DNA of 64,000 nucleotides from Phlegmacium glaucopus (Eukaryota > Basidiomycota > Agaricomycetes > Agaricales > Cortinariaceae). The stretch covers positions 186,001 through 250,000 of the forward strand of contig MU129986.1 in NCBI GenBank assembly GCA_015039465.1, written 5' to 3'. The position numbers were made by a program, and so were the translations under genes. This document shows positions 1-11,321 of this stretch, one piece after another. Each line of letters starts with the position of its first letter. The first letter of the stretch is position 1. Below the pieces are notes generated by a model. It saw only the letters and a list, made by a program, of their open reading frames with translations. It had not been told where the DNA came from and did no database searches.

Positions 1-259
1 CAATTCCAGCAGCACGATTGGTAAAAAAATCGGGCAGTTGCGTAGGCAAATTGTCAAACGTTCCATATCGAAAACGAGGAATCTGGAAAAGGGAACATCA
101 CGATTGGCCCACCAACACCGTTCTTTTCAGCATTCAGCGGTTTAACCAACAATCATGGTTTATTAATCGGCATTCGAGCCACCCTACTGAACATTTATTG
201 TCATGGTTGACGCACTTTTTACGATTTGTGCCATTCCAATCAAGGGTTGATGTTTTCTC

Positions 260-1032
260 TTACTCCCACTTCTCTTCCTCCTTTTTAATCGCAACTTTTA
301 CCAGCTTGTGTACCCGCATGCCCATATCCACAGCCATAATAAGCGGAATCAAGAAGAAGGGTATATAACTGGACAATAGAAGTAAGCGCTGAGAAGCGGT
401 GATGCTTGGCAAGTTCTGTGCAAGTGTTTCGGGGGTCGTTTCAGGAGTTTGGAGGATCTGAAATACGCATGGGAGGGTAGTGGTTGCGGTTGAGGCGGCA
501 TAGAGGGCAAGTAGGGGGTATATTGTCCAGGAACCTGAACGGGTCAGAGTGAGTATAACTGAAGTAGCATGTGGGATGAAAGAGGTACCTTTGTATAGTC
601 CTCGTAAACCTAGGAAGAACACCGGCAACTGGAAGAACCTCGAATGCAGGATTAGTTGGTTTTACATTGGGTGGAGATGGGGGGAAGACATACAGTTCTA
701 AGAAGAGGAAACTCTTGAACCATGTTAGGTGAGAGCTGTCACCAAAAGCACCTGAGACGACGCCTATGAGAGGGTCGCGTGACATTCCGATGTAGAACTC
801 TATGGGGACGCGTAGATAACTTGGGGCCTTGTAAAGGGCCTGCAAGTCTATGATAAGGGTCGCAGGGATATGCGACTGTGTTGAAAAAGAGTCATTCATA
901 GAGTTGGAATTGTTAGGAGGCAAGACTTGCCGCGAAGAAAAGGTAGTAGAGGAGATCTAAAGGCCGAGCAGTGAGTGGAAGACTGGCGTAACGGGTGTAA
1001 GTACTAGTTTGTTTTTCGTAGTTGACGAGCAT
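260..1032 (-). CDS. TMEM97/sigma-2 receptor-like EXPERA-domain membrane protein
   Basis: Four exons give a protein of about 200 residues. Start chosen at 1032 (begins MLVNYEKQ), because the EXPERA opening RPLDLLYYLFFAAS reads on from it. Introns run from exon 1 to the exon starting HIPATLIIDLQALYK, at 693-639 (joins FLELFFQLPVFFLG in frame) and at 588-535 (joins GLYKGSWTIYPLL in frame). The conserved S-HIPATLIIDLQ motif, the DPL(I/M)G-like stretch, WFKSFLFLEL and the C-terminal basic tail KLVKVAIKK are visible, with four predicted membrane segments. The family sits in the ER or nuclear membrane and is tied to sterol transport or isomerisation. The KK-rich end resembles an ER retrieval signal. 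Function beyond the family is inferred. The start lies only about 110 bp from the divergent TRM82 gene. Confidence 0.88.
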
Positions 1033-1096
1033 CGTTCCAAGGAGAGAGGAGGATTGTAATAGTAATACGTGGAAGGACGCGCCCACTGGTAGTCAT

Positions 1097-1102
1097 CACG
1101 TG
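1097..1102. promoter_or_regulatory. CACGTG E-box in the TMEM97-like/TRM82 divergent promoter
   Basis: A perfect CACGTG palindrome within ATCACGTG, which fits the Cbf1-type RTCACRTG consensus known from other fungi. It sits in the 108-bp gap between two divergent start codons, 39 bp from the TRM82 ATG. Binding is inferred from the motif and its placement only. Confidence 0.35.
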
Positions 1103-1140
1103 GGATTATAAAATTCCAATGAAAACATTTTCAGCTCACG

Positions 1141-3130
1141 ATGTCCATCTACCCTCATTCACGTCTCTTCATAGGAGCCACGCGTACAGTGGACATAGCT
1201 GGTCCTCATATACAGGTCTTTGAAACAACGTACGCACTCTGAAGCCTCACTCCCAAACCAAACCACCACATCTAGGACCAAAAAAATTTCAAATAGGACT
1301 GGCCATCTTCTTCACTCCACGGCATTCATCGATGAAGAACAAAAAAGGTCCGTGATCAAGTCGGGTCACGTAAGATGTGCGGCGATCGATAGGGAATTCA
1401 AGTATCTGATTACTTCGGGAGAAGATAAGATGTTGAAAGTTTGGGAATTGGAGGGATTGAGATTGTTGAGTGAACGGTACGTTTTGTAAAGAAGTTGATA
1501 GATTATGAACTGAATATCTCCATAGCGAACTCCCTAAAAAGCCTACTTCTATGGAATTCACCGCAGATGCACAAATTATCATCGTCTCTGACAAATTCGG
1601 AGATATCTTCAGGCAAGTATGTTCTCTCCCATCCCTTTCCCTACACCCATCTTAAATAAAACCTTTAGCTATCCATTCGTCTACGTACCGCTCACAGTTA
1701 AGCAGCAACGGGATGCACTCTCGTCCCATGAAAATCCATCAGGAGGGCAATTGATCCTTGGCCATGCATCTCCGCTTAATGCATTCCTTCTTGCCACCGA
1801 TGAAAAATACATCGTCACTGCAGATCGTGATGAGCATATTAGGGTCAGCTGGTACCCTAAGGGATATAATATCGAGATGTATTGCTTGGGACATCTCAAG
1901 TACGGTTTCTTGCTCTCACTTCTTCGAGTTTTTTTTAACAATGTTATTTTTATTTATTAGGTTTGTATCTGCTATCCACATCCCAAGGTCAGATCCTGCA
2001 AGCCTGATTTCAGGTGGCGGTGATCCCATGTTGAAGATCTGGGATTGGATGACGGGTGTGATAAAGCATGAAGTTGCGGTATTGGATGCTGTGGAGCCGT
2101 TCATAGCCATTCGTGCGTTGAAGAGGAAGCGAGGGTATGATCTTGATGATGGAGAAGATGCACCTGAAGGAGCTAGGATTAGGCGTAAAAAAGGTCATCG
2201 TAAAGGAAAAGGAAAGGAGAAGGCGAAAGAGAAGGATGACGAAGCTGATGGAGATGGCGGCGAAAATGAAGGCGAGGCAGACGAAGATGAGGAGAAAGAC
2301 TCGAAGCCCGAGAAGGTGTTGGTGATACACAAGATCGATACCTTACCCTCGGAAATTGGCCTTCAAGTCATTTTTAGCGCCGTTGGGTATGTGTGGCCTG
2401 TCTCTTAGTGGGCACTAGATGTTGACATAGACGAAAAGCACCACAGCTCTTTTTAGTTTCCCATACTCAGATAATTTCTCTGGCACTGAAATTCAGCATT
2501 TCGATTTCGGACGACCTGTACTAGACTTTATGGTTGGGGACGGTGGAGTGGTTGTGATTAGTTTGGATGGACAGTGGACTTCTGACGAGCCTGACCCTAT
2601 TGCGGTGGCGGGAAATAGCTTGATGGTTAGAATGGTGAAGATGTCTTCGAAAGGGGTGCGCATCTCTTACACCCGTCGTTCATCTCAGTTATTCAAATCG
2701 ATCTCTAGTTTATTGAAACCTTTGATACGTATAAGTCACTAATCAAGTCACTCAATTCCAAGGCCTTACTTCAAGGTATGTCCCTGATGCGTTTCATCGC
2801 AACTACCTCTCTTAACGACGCGTTTCAGCCAACACGGAAGATCTTAAAAAACTGGATCTATACAGCGACTTGACTTTGATGCCAAAATACACCGCTGACC
2901 CAGAAAATGTAACAGCCGAGGGGCCTGATGTGTCTATGATCGCAAGCGATCAAGTCCAGACTTTTGCTACATCGGCAAAGGAGCTAAGTAAGAAAGAGTT
3001 GGGAAGGATGAAGAGTAAGCAGGCTGTGTTAGCGGTGAAGGCAAAGAAACAGCAGAGAGAGTGTGGACCTGATGTTGAAGAACCTGAGACAAAGCGAGCA
3101 AGGTCGGCGATTGAGAAGCTAGTAGAATGA
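1141..3130 (+). CDS. TRM82: tRNA (guanine-N7-)-methyltransferase non-catalytic WD40 subunit Trm82/WDR4
   Basis: WD40 partner of Trm8/METTL1, needed for m7G46 in tRNA. The start at 1141 gives MSIYPHSRLFIG; exon 1 ends at 1229 and exon 2 resumes at 1276 in frame. WD-repeat segments are clear: an early repeat ending EDKMLKVWELEG, then SGGQLILGHASPLNAFLLATDEKYIVTADRDEHIRVS, the Trm82-typical YPKGYNIEMYCLGH followed by FVSAIHIP, and GGDPMLKIWDWMTG. Translation spans about seven exons and over 500 residues. An unusual, highly charged Lys/Glu/Asp-rich insertion (about 2150-2330) interrupts the propeller after KRKRGYDL. The C-terminus is basic and ends KRARSAIEKLVE. Family assignment is firm; the role of the insertion is unknown. 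Confidence 0.93.
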
Positions 3131-3225
3131 TAGTAATCGTAATAGTATTAGTATGATGTATGGCAACTGTGATATGATGTGTGAGATCAAGTGACCAGTT
3201 ACGCCTCTTCTTACTCGTTGACGGT

Positions 3226-6200
3226 ATGGACAAACCTCTGGGCCCTCGCCAACCGCCTCCTGATAAGCGCCATGCTGCCTATGAATCCATCTTTGGTCGC
3301 CCAGGTGTATCTCATACTCCTTCCCAATATCCTCAGAATCCAGAAAGACGCTCTTCATATAATTCACCCTTCTCCCCTTCTCCTTCCCTTTATTCACATA
3401 CCCCTTATCCCACTCCTCCCCCTCGTCAGTATTACCCTTCCCCGGGTCCTTCTTCTAATCCCCATACTTCCCTGCCGAACTATGTACAACCACCCTATCC
3501 ATCTTATCAATCCTCTTTACTGCCTCCTGACAATCCTACTTTGCCTCGAGCACATTCTCCGGTCCCATATCTCCCACAGAATACTATTCATGATTCCGTA
3601 CCTTTCCCTGGTCTTACCCCGGCTCAAAATTACCAAGCACAAGTTTATGTGAATGGCCCCAATGTCAACTCGAACTCGTCAGGCCCGCCCAGAGATTGGC
3701 CAAGAACCTCACCAGCCCCACCAGACCGACGCTCTCACCCAACAACTCAGAATGGAGGACCATCTATACCCCCTGAACCACCAAAGCTCGGCATAAGTCT
3801 AGAGCATGATGGCGGTCGTTTGGATATTGATTTCATCCCAAGAAATGAAGACGATTCTCTGGATGTCGGTCAAGATGAGAGTGGCAGTGAACTCCCATGG
3901 GCTCAGATCGAATATCCAGGTATTCAACTCATTCTTTACCTGCACTCAGCATAACATTTCTTTGTTTTAGCTCAATCCTTACAGTCTCGTCCAAATTCTC
4001 AACAACCGCCCGTTTCTGAGAACACACACCCCGTCCGTTCCACTTTTTTCTTTGTGTCACGGATACCACATTCATCTTTGAATGTATATAGCATCCATCT
4101 CTTCATGTCGATACTGTTGCAGTCCCCTCGCAATCCTCTATTCCAACGGGTACTCCTTCACCCTCCTCGGGAGATCATTCAACAACACTAGTCGAACATA
4201 ATCCAAACTTGGCTAGATGGTCCTCGGATTCTGCCCGTACCGTGCCGCTTAAGTTCAATGTCAATCAGCGACAAAATCGCTTTTCACAAGATCGATCAGT
4301 TTCAATGTCTGCGGTAACAAACACGATGCGCCCTTTGATTGAACAAAAGCGTGCTTCCAAGTCCATTCTCGTACCCTCTCTACTCGAAGGTCGTATGTCT
4401 CCCACTACCCGTACACCTATGCGCAAAACACCTATTGTATACCCAGCACTCCTCTCTCGTGTCGCTCAAGCATTCCGTGAACGGATACCTATCACCGATC
4501 GTGTCAAGGATGGTTTAACGTACAAGGACGCCTTTGATGGACGAGAAGCAGTGGACAAAATCGCATATATCATCAAGACGACTGATCGGAACCTTGCATT
4601 ACTGTTGGGTCGTGCTTTAGATGCACAAAAATTCTTCCATGATGTGACTTACGACCACCGGTTGCGGGATAGTGGCAATGAGCTTTATCAGTTCAGGACG
4701 AAACTTCCGAGTCCTTTTGTTAGTGGAGAACTGCAGAATGGACAAGAAGGGTTAACAAATGATTTCAATAATACGAAGATGATATTAGAGGTATGCTCTC
4801 GTTCACTCCTCTTATGCAGTTTCTGACTTCAACTAATAGGGTGTTTATGACCCTTCAAAACTGCCATCCCCTATTTCACCTCAATCTAGACCTAGGAGAG
4901 GTTCATTTTCATCTGACGAAATTGTTCTGCCGTCTGGCGTGTTCACACTGCTGACGGATTGTTACTCTCCGACCTGTTCGCGGGATCAGCTGTGCTACAG
5001 CATCGCGTGTCCCAGACGATTAGAACAGCAAGCCCGCTTGAACATGAAGCCGCAACCTGGCCTGTCAAAACAAATCAGCAAGGACAGTTTGAATGATATG
5101 ACCGTGGGTGTTGCTGTCATATTTAGCTTCTGTGTGGTCAGCTGATGTCTGATGCTTGATATAGGATGATGGAACGTTGTGGATTCATTCCGTACCGCAG
5201 GAGATTGTGAATAGCGTTTCGGACATGGAGAAGAGACGGCAGGAAGCGATTAATGAGGTCATCTATACGGAACGTGACTTTGTCCGCGATATGGAATATC
5301 TTCGGGATGTATGTCCCCCTCATGCATTAGGTTTATTTTGCACATGTCTTACGGTTTCGATTAGGTCTGGGTGAATCGTCTTAAAGATGAAGATATCATT
5401 CCACTGGTCAGACGCACTCAATTCATTAAGCAAGTGTTCTGCAATATTCAAGATATTATTGCTGTGAACACTCGATTGAGGGATGCACTTATCAAACGAC
5501 AAAAATCCTATGCTGTAGTTGACCGTATTGGTGATATCCTTCTGGAAGCTGTGCCCCATTTTGGTCCTTTTGTGTTGTATGGTGCGAATCAGTTGTATGG
5601 GAAGTATGAGTTTGAGAAGGAGAAGAATATGAATCCTGCTTTTATGCAATTTGTTGAAGTGCTTATGCATTTTTCTTACACATATATTCACACTTATTAT
5701 TCGTTTCGTAGACCGCCGAACGTCTTCCAGAATCTCGAAAACTCGAATTGAACGCCTATCTGACGAAGCCGACGACACGACTAGCGAGGTATCCTCTTTT
5801 GTTGGGAGCTGTGCTGAAGCATACACCCGATGATAGTCCTGATAGACATGTTTTGGAACAAGTTATCACCCTTGTCAAAGATTTCCTTGGGAAGGTTAAT
5901 ACGGAGTCTGGTAAGACGGAGAATCGGTTTAATTTGGTGCAGTTGCATCAGCAGTTGTCATTTAAACCTGGAGAAGAGGTGGTGGGTTGCGTTTGTTTTG
6001 CCACTTTCTTCCTTTTTTCGATTGATATTTTGTTTTTGTGGGTAGGATCTGCGGCTGATGGACGAAGGTCGAGAGTTGATCTACAAGGGAGGGATGAATA
6101 AACGTGATGGAGAAATTCAAGTTCATCTGTTCGATCATGCGCTTTTGTTCACCAAATTGGTAAAAACGAAGCATATAGAGCAGTACAAGGTATACCGACG

Positions 6201-8075
6201 TGTGAGTGTTTTATACTGTCTCAACTATCATCTGTCATTTATTCAGTTTGTTAGCCAATACCGTTGGAGTTGCTATTAATCACTGCACCTCTGGAAGAAA
6301 CCAACGGGAACGGGACAGTCCGTTCTCAACATCGGAAAGCACAAGCTTTGGTGCGAAAGTCATCTCTCAACAAAGAGCGTGGAGGAGTCCCGATGGCCGT
6401 CGCTTCCATCAAGAACGAACCTAAAGGCCAACACTGGATCAACTTCATCCATCTCGGAAGAAAATATTACAATCTGGTGTTGTGGGCTAGTACGCCTATG
6501 AGTCAGAAGAAGTGGCTTGAGGCGATTTATAAACAGCAACAGGTGATGAGGGATAGGAGTACGATATTTGATACTGTTACGTTGAGTGAGGGTTTCTTTG
6601 CGGGGCATAATAAAGTGAATTGTGCTGCGCCGTATAGTAAGTAAATTCTTCCCCTCCCCCCTCCTCGTTTCTTTGATATAATTTTTAATCCAAATTGTAG
6701 GTGGAGGACGAAGGATTGTTTATGGGACGGATGATGGTGTTTACTTGTCTGATTTGCGTGAGCCACGGCAGGACCCTGTGAAGGTTCTTGCATTGCTGGA
6801 TGTTGTCCAGGTGGACGTCCTTGAAGACTACCAACTCTTGATCGTTCTGTCTGGTAAGTCGCACTGCTTATTTACGAAGGTTATGGGTATCTGACTTTTG
6901 ATCCAGAACGACAAGTTATTACATTCCCCCTCGATGCTCTGGATCCACTAGATCCCATGGCAGGTTTGAAACGAGCGAAACGAATATCATCACATACATC
7001 GTTCTTCAAAGCTGGTTTTTGCTTAGGCCGAGTCCTCGTCTGCATTGTCAAGTCGAGTCAACTTTCGAGTACGTTCAAGACTCTCGAGCCAATTGACCAG
7101 AATATCCGTGGTCGCGCAAAGCCTACGTTCAAGAAGTTATTACAAGGTGGTAACGATACGCTTAAACTGTTCAGGGTGAATAGAGCTTCTGGTATCTGAT
7201 CGAATGACTGCTGACGTTTGGAATACTTTGTATATAGGAGTTTTATATCCCGGTCGAGTCAACTTCGATACATTACTTGAAGACGAAGATGTGTGTTGGG
7301 TGTTCGAGAGGGTTTGAGATTGTGGATCTTGAGAGTTTGGATACGCAGGGATTATTGGATCCGCATGACGAATCGCTGGAGTTTGTGAGGAAGAGAGAGA
7401 ATTTACGTCCTATGGCGATTTACCGGATTCTTAACGAGTTCTTACTCTGTTATGATGGTGGGTTTTTTTCTTTTTTTAAAAAGATGGGTTGTGGTTGATG
7501 TTCATTTGCTTGAAGAGTTTGCTTTTTATGTTAATAAGAATGGCCGTAGGTCTCGAAAAGAGTTCATGGTGCACTGGGAAGGCATGCCAACGGGTTTTGG
7601 TACGTTAATTACACAGAGGGCTTTCTTTACCGTGCTAAATACATCTCACTTTAGCCCTGCATGAGCCATATGTGATTGCCGTCGAGCCATCGTTTGTTGA
7701 GGTTCGGCATATTGAGACTGGTCTCATGTCGCAAGTTATCCAAGGATCCAATCTTCGTTTATTGTTTGCGGATACTCCCCCTTCTGTTACTCATACCACA
7801 GGATACCAGCATCCATACCAGCAAACGTGAGTTGATATATTTATTTGTTTACTTTCTCATCTTGAACAATGTGTTTTAGACCCCCTTATCACCCGTATAG
7901 CGCACCCCCGCAATATCCTGATCTGTATCAACGGCATCCACAAGGAGTAGGAAGAGAAGAAGTGTTGATAGTGTCGGATGATCGAGTGCTTTCACTACAA
8001 CCTCGGGGATTGATTCAAAGGCAGAGTCAGCGATATATGGCCGATAATATGTCGACGGTTTCCATGCCTCGTTGA
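3226..8075 (+). CDS. ROM2: Rho1 guanine nucleotide exchange factor (Rom2/Rgf type)
   Basis: Start at 3226 (MDKPLGPRQPPPDKR). The first ~230 residues are Pro/Ser-rich and disordered. Then come, in order, a DEP domain (about 4440-4720, FRERIPITDRVKDGLTYKDAFDG), a DH/RhoGEF domain (about 5220-5970; EVIYTERDFVRDMEYLRDV, then TKPTTRLARYPLLLGAVLKHT, the conserved helix that binds the GTPase), a PH domain (about 6050-6580; LIYKGGMNKRDGEIQVHLFDHALLF region) and a C-terminal CNH/citron domain (from RRIVYGTDDGVYLSDL near 6710 to about 7780). About 1,300 residues in a dozen or more exons. This order is diagnostic of fungal Rom2/Rgf proteins, which activate Rho1 at the plasma membrane for glucan synthesis and cell-wall integrity signalling. 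Exon borders are not all resolved. Confidence 0.94.
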
Positions 8076-8260
8076 CTTGTAGGATTGTAATGTAACGTGT
8101 GAGAATTGTATTAAATGGGTCAATCAAAATAAATTGATGGCAAATGTAATGAAGTCAAGGGTTTGCCTGTTGTTTTTTTTCCCTCTCTGTCTTGTCGTGT
8201 CGTCTTTTCTGTGCCCTCGCACTCTCCACCTTCCTTCTCCCTTCCATTCGTTTTTTGGTT

Positions 8261-10432
8261 ATGAAACTATATGCGCTAGCTATTATTTCTGCTTTGCAGC
8301 TTTCTGCTATAAATGCAGAAAAACTGAACCCAAGGCATATTCATCTTAAGAGGCAGCATGCTTCTGCGGTAGGTGCACCAGTTGCAACAACAACCGCTCC
8401 CCCACTTCCCCCTCCTTCTTCTCCCACTCCTCCAGTTGTGTCTTATCCTCCTTCGCCGCCTCCCCCAGGTCCTCCCCCTCCTCCTGCGCCTCCTCCCCCA
8501 GGTCCTCCTTCAGCCCCTTCAGCCCCTTCAGCTCCCACGGTGTCAGCTCCTGCAGGTGCCACTACCCCGCCCCCCTCTGGAAGCTCTACCGTTGTTTCTG
8601 GGACTACTACTACCACTAGCACTCAGACAGGTCCTCCCCCATTGGACACTGGTACTGGTGTCCCACCGTTGGCAAATATTACATCTGGAATGCCCACCCA
8701 AGCTCCACTTCCGTTGCCTACTACCTATCTTCCTGGAGCTATTCCTCCCATCCCAGGCGCACCTGTACTCCCTGGTCCTCGTACGTAAAATTTCAATAAA
8801 AAAGCAACCAAAGTTTATCTTATCTCATCTTATTTACAGTTGTGCTTGGTTCCTGGCCTGCTCAAGATAAGATTCCCGATACTGGTCAGTTTTTTAGAAA
8901 GTAGCTTTTCTTCTATATGCAATTATTCAATCGTTCTTTGGGTGGCTGTAGATTCACCCGAAGTGCAGGCTTGGATGAAGGAACTGGACGGTTTCAATAT
9001 TCCTGATATTCCCCCTACCGTCGATGGCTCTTGTGTTAATGACCCTGCTGCCGCCGCCGACGCTGCTACTCGTGGGTGGTGGACTTGTGGTGGTTACACC
9101 CGGGACACCGGTTAGTTTTTAGTTGACCAATGGTTTATCTTCAAGCGTTGACAACTTGCTTCAGATATTGTGGCGTGTCCTACTAAACTAGACTGGGGTG
9201 TTAGTTTTGATGATGGCCCGTCCTTCTATAGTATGTCTCAATTTACAGTATCTCTTGGTATTGCGCCTGATCTTTACTTTCTCTTCTTTAGCCCAGTCAG
9301 TTACATTCGGGGCTTTATATATACATCGACATGCACTGACCCCTTACATCTCTCTAGGAAATTGCTCAACTACCTCGACGCAAAAGATATTACTGCTACT
9401 TTCTTCGTCGTAGGCTCTCGTACCATCGAATTTCCTAGTATCCTCATCGAAGAGTACATGGCTGGTCATGAAATTAGTGTACACACATGGTCCCACCACG
9501 TAAGCACTGGTTTCTCTTTTTGAGTTCATATATTTTTGCTTACTCCTAACTCAGTACCTGACTACCTTGACGAATGAACAAATTGTGGCTGAGCTAGGCT
9601 GGACTCGTAAAGCTATCCAGAATATTCTCGGAGTCACCCCGGTCACAATGCGTCCCCCCTTTGGTGATATTGGTCAGTTATTATCATTTTCTCTCGTTTG
9701 TCCACCTCACGATATCACTAGATGATCGTGTTCGTGCAATCTCTCTGGCCATGGGCTTGATACCTATTATTTGGACCCAAACACCTTCTGGTGCCAAATT
9801 TGATACCAATGGTGTGTATCCATTTTTATACACTGCGTTGAATTACTTGACAGATGGCTTGTTAGACTGGAGGGTCGCCGGTGGCACTGTTCCAGGAAAT
9901 GTTTCTGTCGCCACTTTCCAACAAATTCTCGGCAATGCGACAATGCTCGACACCGGGTATTACATGCCACTACCTTCTGCGAAGCCTGCAAAAAAATTAA
10001 CAAGCTTTTTTTTTAATTAGTTTTATTGTCTTGCAGCATGATTTGTTTGAAATTACTGTCGATCTCGCTGTTGGCTACACATTTGATACCGCTGAGAACT
10101 TTCAACCTAAGCTCACTGTAAGTTTCTTTCCTGTTTCATTTCTAGGATTGATAATTGATGATTGGATAACTTAGTTGAAACCTATCGGAGAGTGCTCCGG
10201 TATGCCAGCTGGCAATCTATATCGAGAAACTAATCTGAACACCTCCTTCCCATATCACAACGTGACGACGGGAGGTGCTGTCGATGTCAATGGGAATGGG
10301 AAGTCGGTCGTGGCAGCCACAGCTGGGGCCGGAAGCGGGAGCGACCCAAGCACTGGTGCAGGTTTTATTACCACCATTCCGGTCTTCAGTTCAATAACGC
10401 TCGCTATCGCTGCTCTGAGTATTGTGCTTTAA
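8261..10432 (+). CDS. Chitin deacetylase (NodB/CE4 polysaccharide deacetylase), GPI-anchored, copy 1
   Basis: Signal peptide MKLYALAIISALQLSAINA, then a Pro/Ser/Thr-rich linker of about 130 residues rich in poly-Pro and SAP repeats. The mature part has a cysteine-containing stretch (RGWWTCGGY) and the CE4 motifs: SFDDGP (motif 1), HTWSHH (motif 2), MRPPFGDIDDRVRAI (motif 3), DWRVAGG (motif 4) and QHDLFE (motif 5). The C-terminus has a small-residue stretch and a hydrophobic tail (ITLAIAALSIVL) typical of a GPI signal. It should remove acetyl groups from chitin to make chitosan at the cell wall. Many introns; a 4-nt microexon at 9292-9295 is needed to keep frame between SFY and LLNYLDAKD. All catalytic motifs look intact. 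Confidence 0.93.
9292..9295 (+). other. 4-nt microexon of chitin deacetylase copy 1
   Basis: The exon carrying SFDDGPSFY ends at 9230 with one spare base, and the next coding exon (KLLNYLDAKD) starts at 9358. Joining them directly breaks the frame. The four bases CCCA lie between an AG acceptor (9290-9291) and a GT donor (9296-9297) and restore the frame as Y-T-Q-K. The flanking introns are 61 and 62 bp. Confidence 0.75.
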
Positions 10433-11321
10433 AAGTAACGATCAATCCTGGCATTCAATCACTTACGTGGACGGACTGTTTAATATATTAATGGTGTTCA
10501 GTGGACTCCAGGCATTTTTTTTTTGGGTAATTACTTTTGTCTTCTCGTCCGCTGGGGGGTTGTTTGGGACCCCAAGATCTACAAGTAAGCAGGTAGCAGT
10601 TGGATGATTGATGGACTATGTCGATACAAATTATACGCAACGCACGATTAGTTGCTTTCTCGTTTTATTGGACTATTTCATTCTTGTTTTTATTTAGAAA
10701 AAGAAAATATTGGTAATTTATGCGATTTGGTGGTAACATTGATAAATAAGCGCCCAAGCTCCACCCGGCGGGTTAGTCGTGTTCGACGTCGACTCGAATG
10801 TTCGTCTAGCAACGTCCCACGTACAGCTACCAGTTATGTTGGGTGTGCGATATTGCTATTGCGTTCAAGTTGGTGTAACGCTGGCACTGGCAGCGTCAGC
10901 TGTATCTGTCGCCAGCTGTGTCTGTTGCCAGCTGTGTCTGTCGCCAGCTGTGTCTGTTGCCAGCTGTGTCTGTCGCCAGCGTACTAGTGGCATACTCCAT
11001 ATGAAGTTTATCAATACAGAATATCGGAGTTTGCTTATAGTCTAGTGGCTTACTGGATCGATGATTTGCAGAGACTGTGACGAGTGTATCTATGCCTATG
11101 CTTATGGTGGTCTCCAGAAAAATTTAATGAATGGTCTAGTCTCTCAGGCTTTTGATCAAATTCTGAGCTTCCAAGGTTTACCTCTTCGCTGTCAATGTTT
11201 TCTAAAGGAAAAGGGTCGCTTAGCGCATAATGCCGTCTTCTTTGAACCTTTCCGGAACCCAAGTCCATCATCTCAACGAATCGTCACACTCATTTTTCCT
11301 TCCCCCCCCATCTCTATATCA
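10433..11321. other. Intergenic region between the two chitin deacetylases
   Basis: About 890 bp with no credible gene. It holds the 3' flank of copy 1, a 16-bp minisatellite (10897-10981) and the presumed promoter of copy 2. Short ORFs here lack codon bias, splice support or recognisable motifs. Confidence 0.6.
10897..10981 (+). repeat. 16-bp tandem repeat (minisatellite)
   Basis: Five consecutive 16-bp units of the form CAGCTGTRTCTGTYGC plus a partial sixth. Y alternates C and T from unit to unit, so the array is also a 32-bp higher-order repeat. It lies about 340 bp upstream of the second chitin deacetylase. Each unit contains CAGCTG, an E-box type palindrome. Confidence 0.9.

Noticed and set aside
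18..368. 116-codon plus-strand ORF at the left edge
   Set aside because: Runs antisense into the TMEM97-like gene and has no recognisable content; 1-259 is left as unexplained 3' flank.
10652..11045. ORFs of 88-111 codons over the minisatellite
   Set aside because: Their protein is just the translated repeat (CCQLCLSP); no other support.
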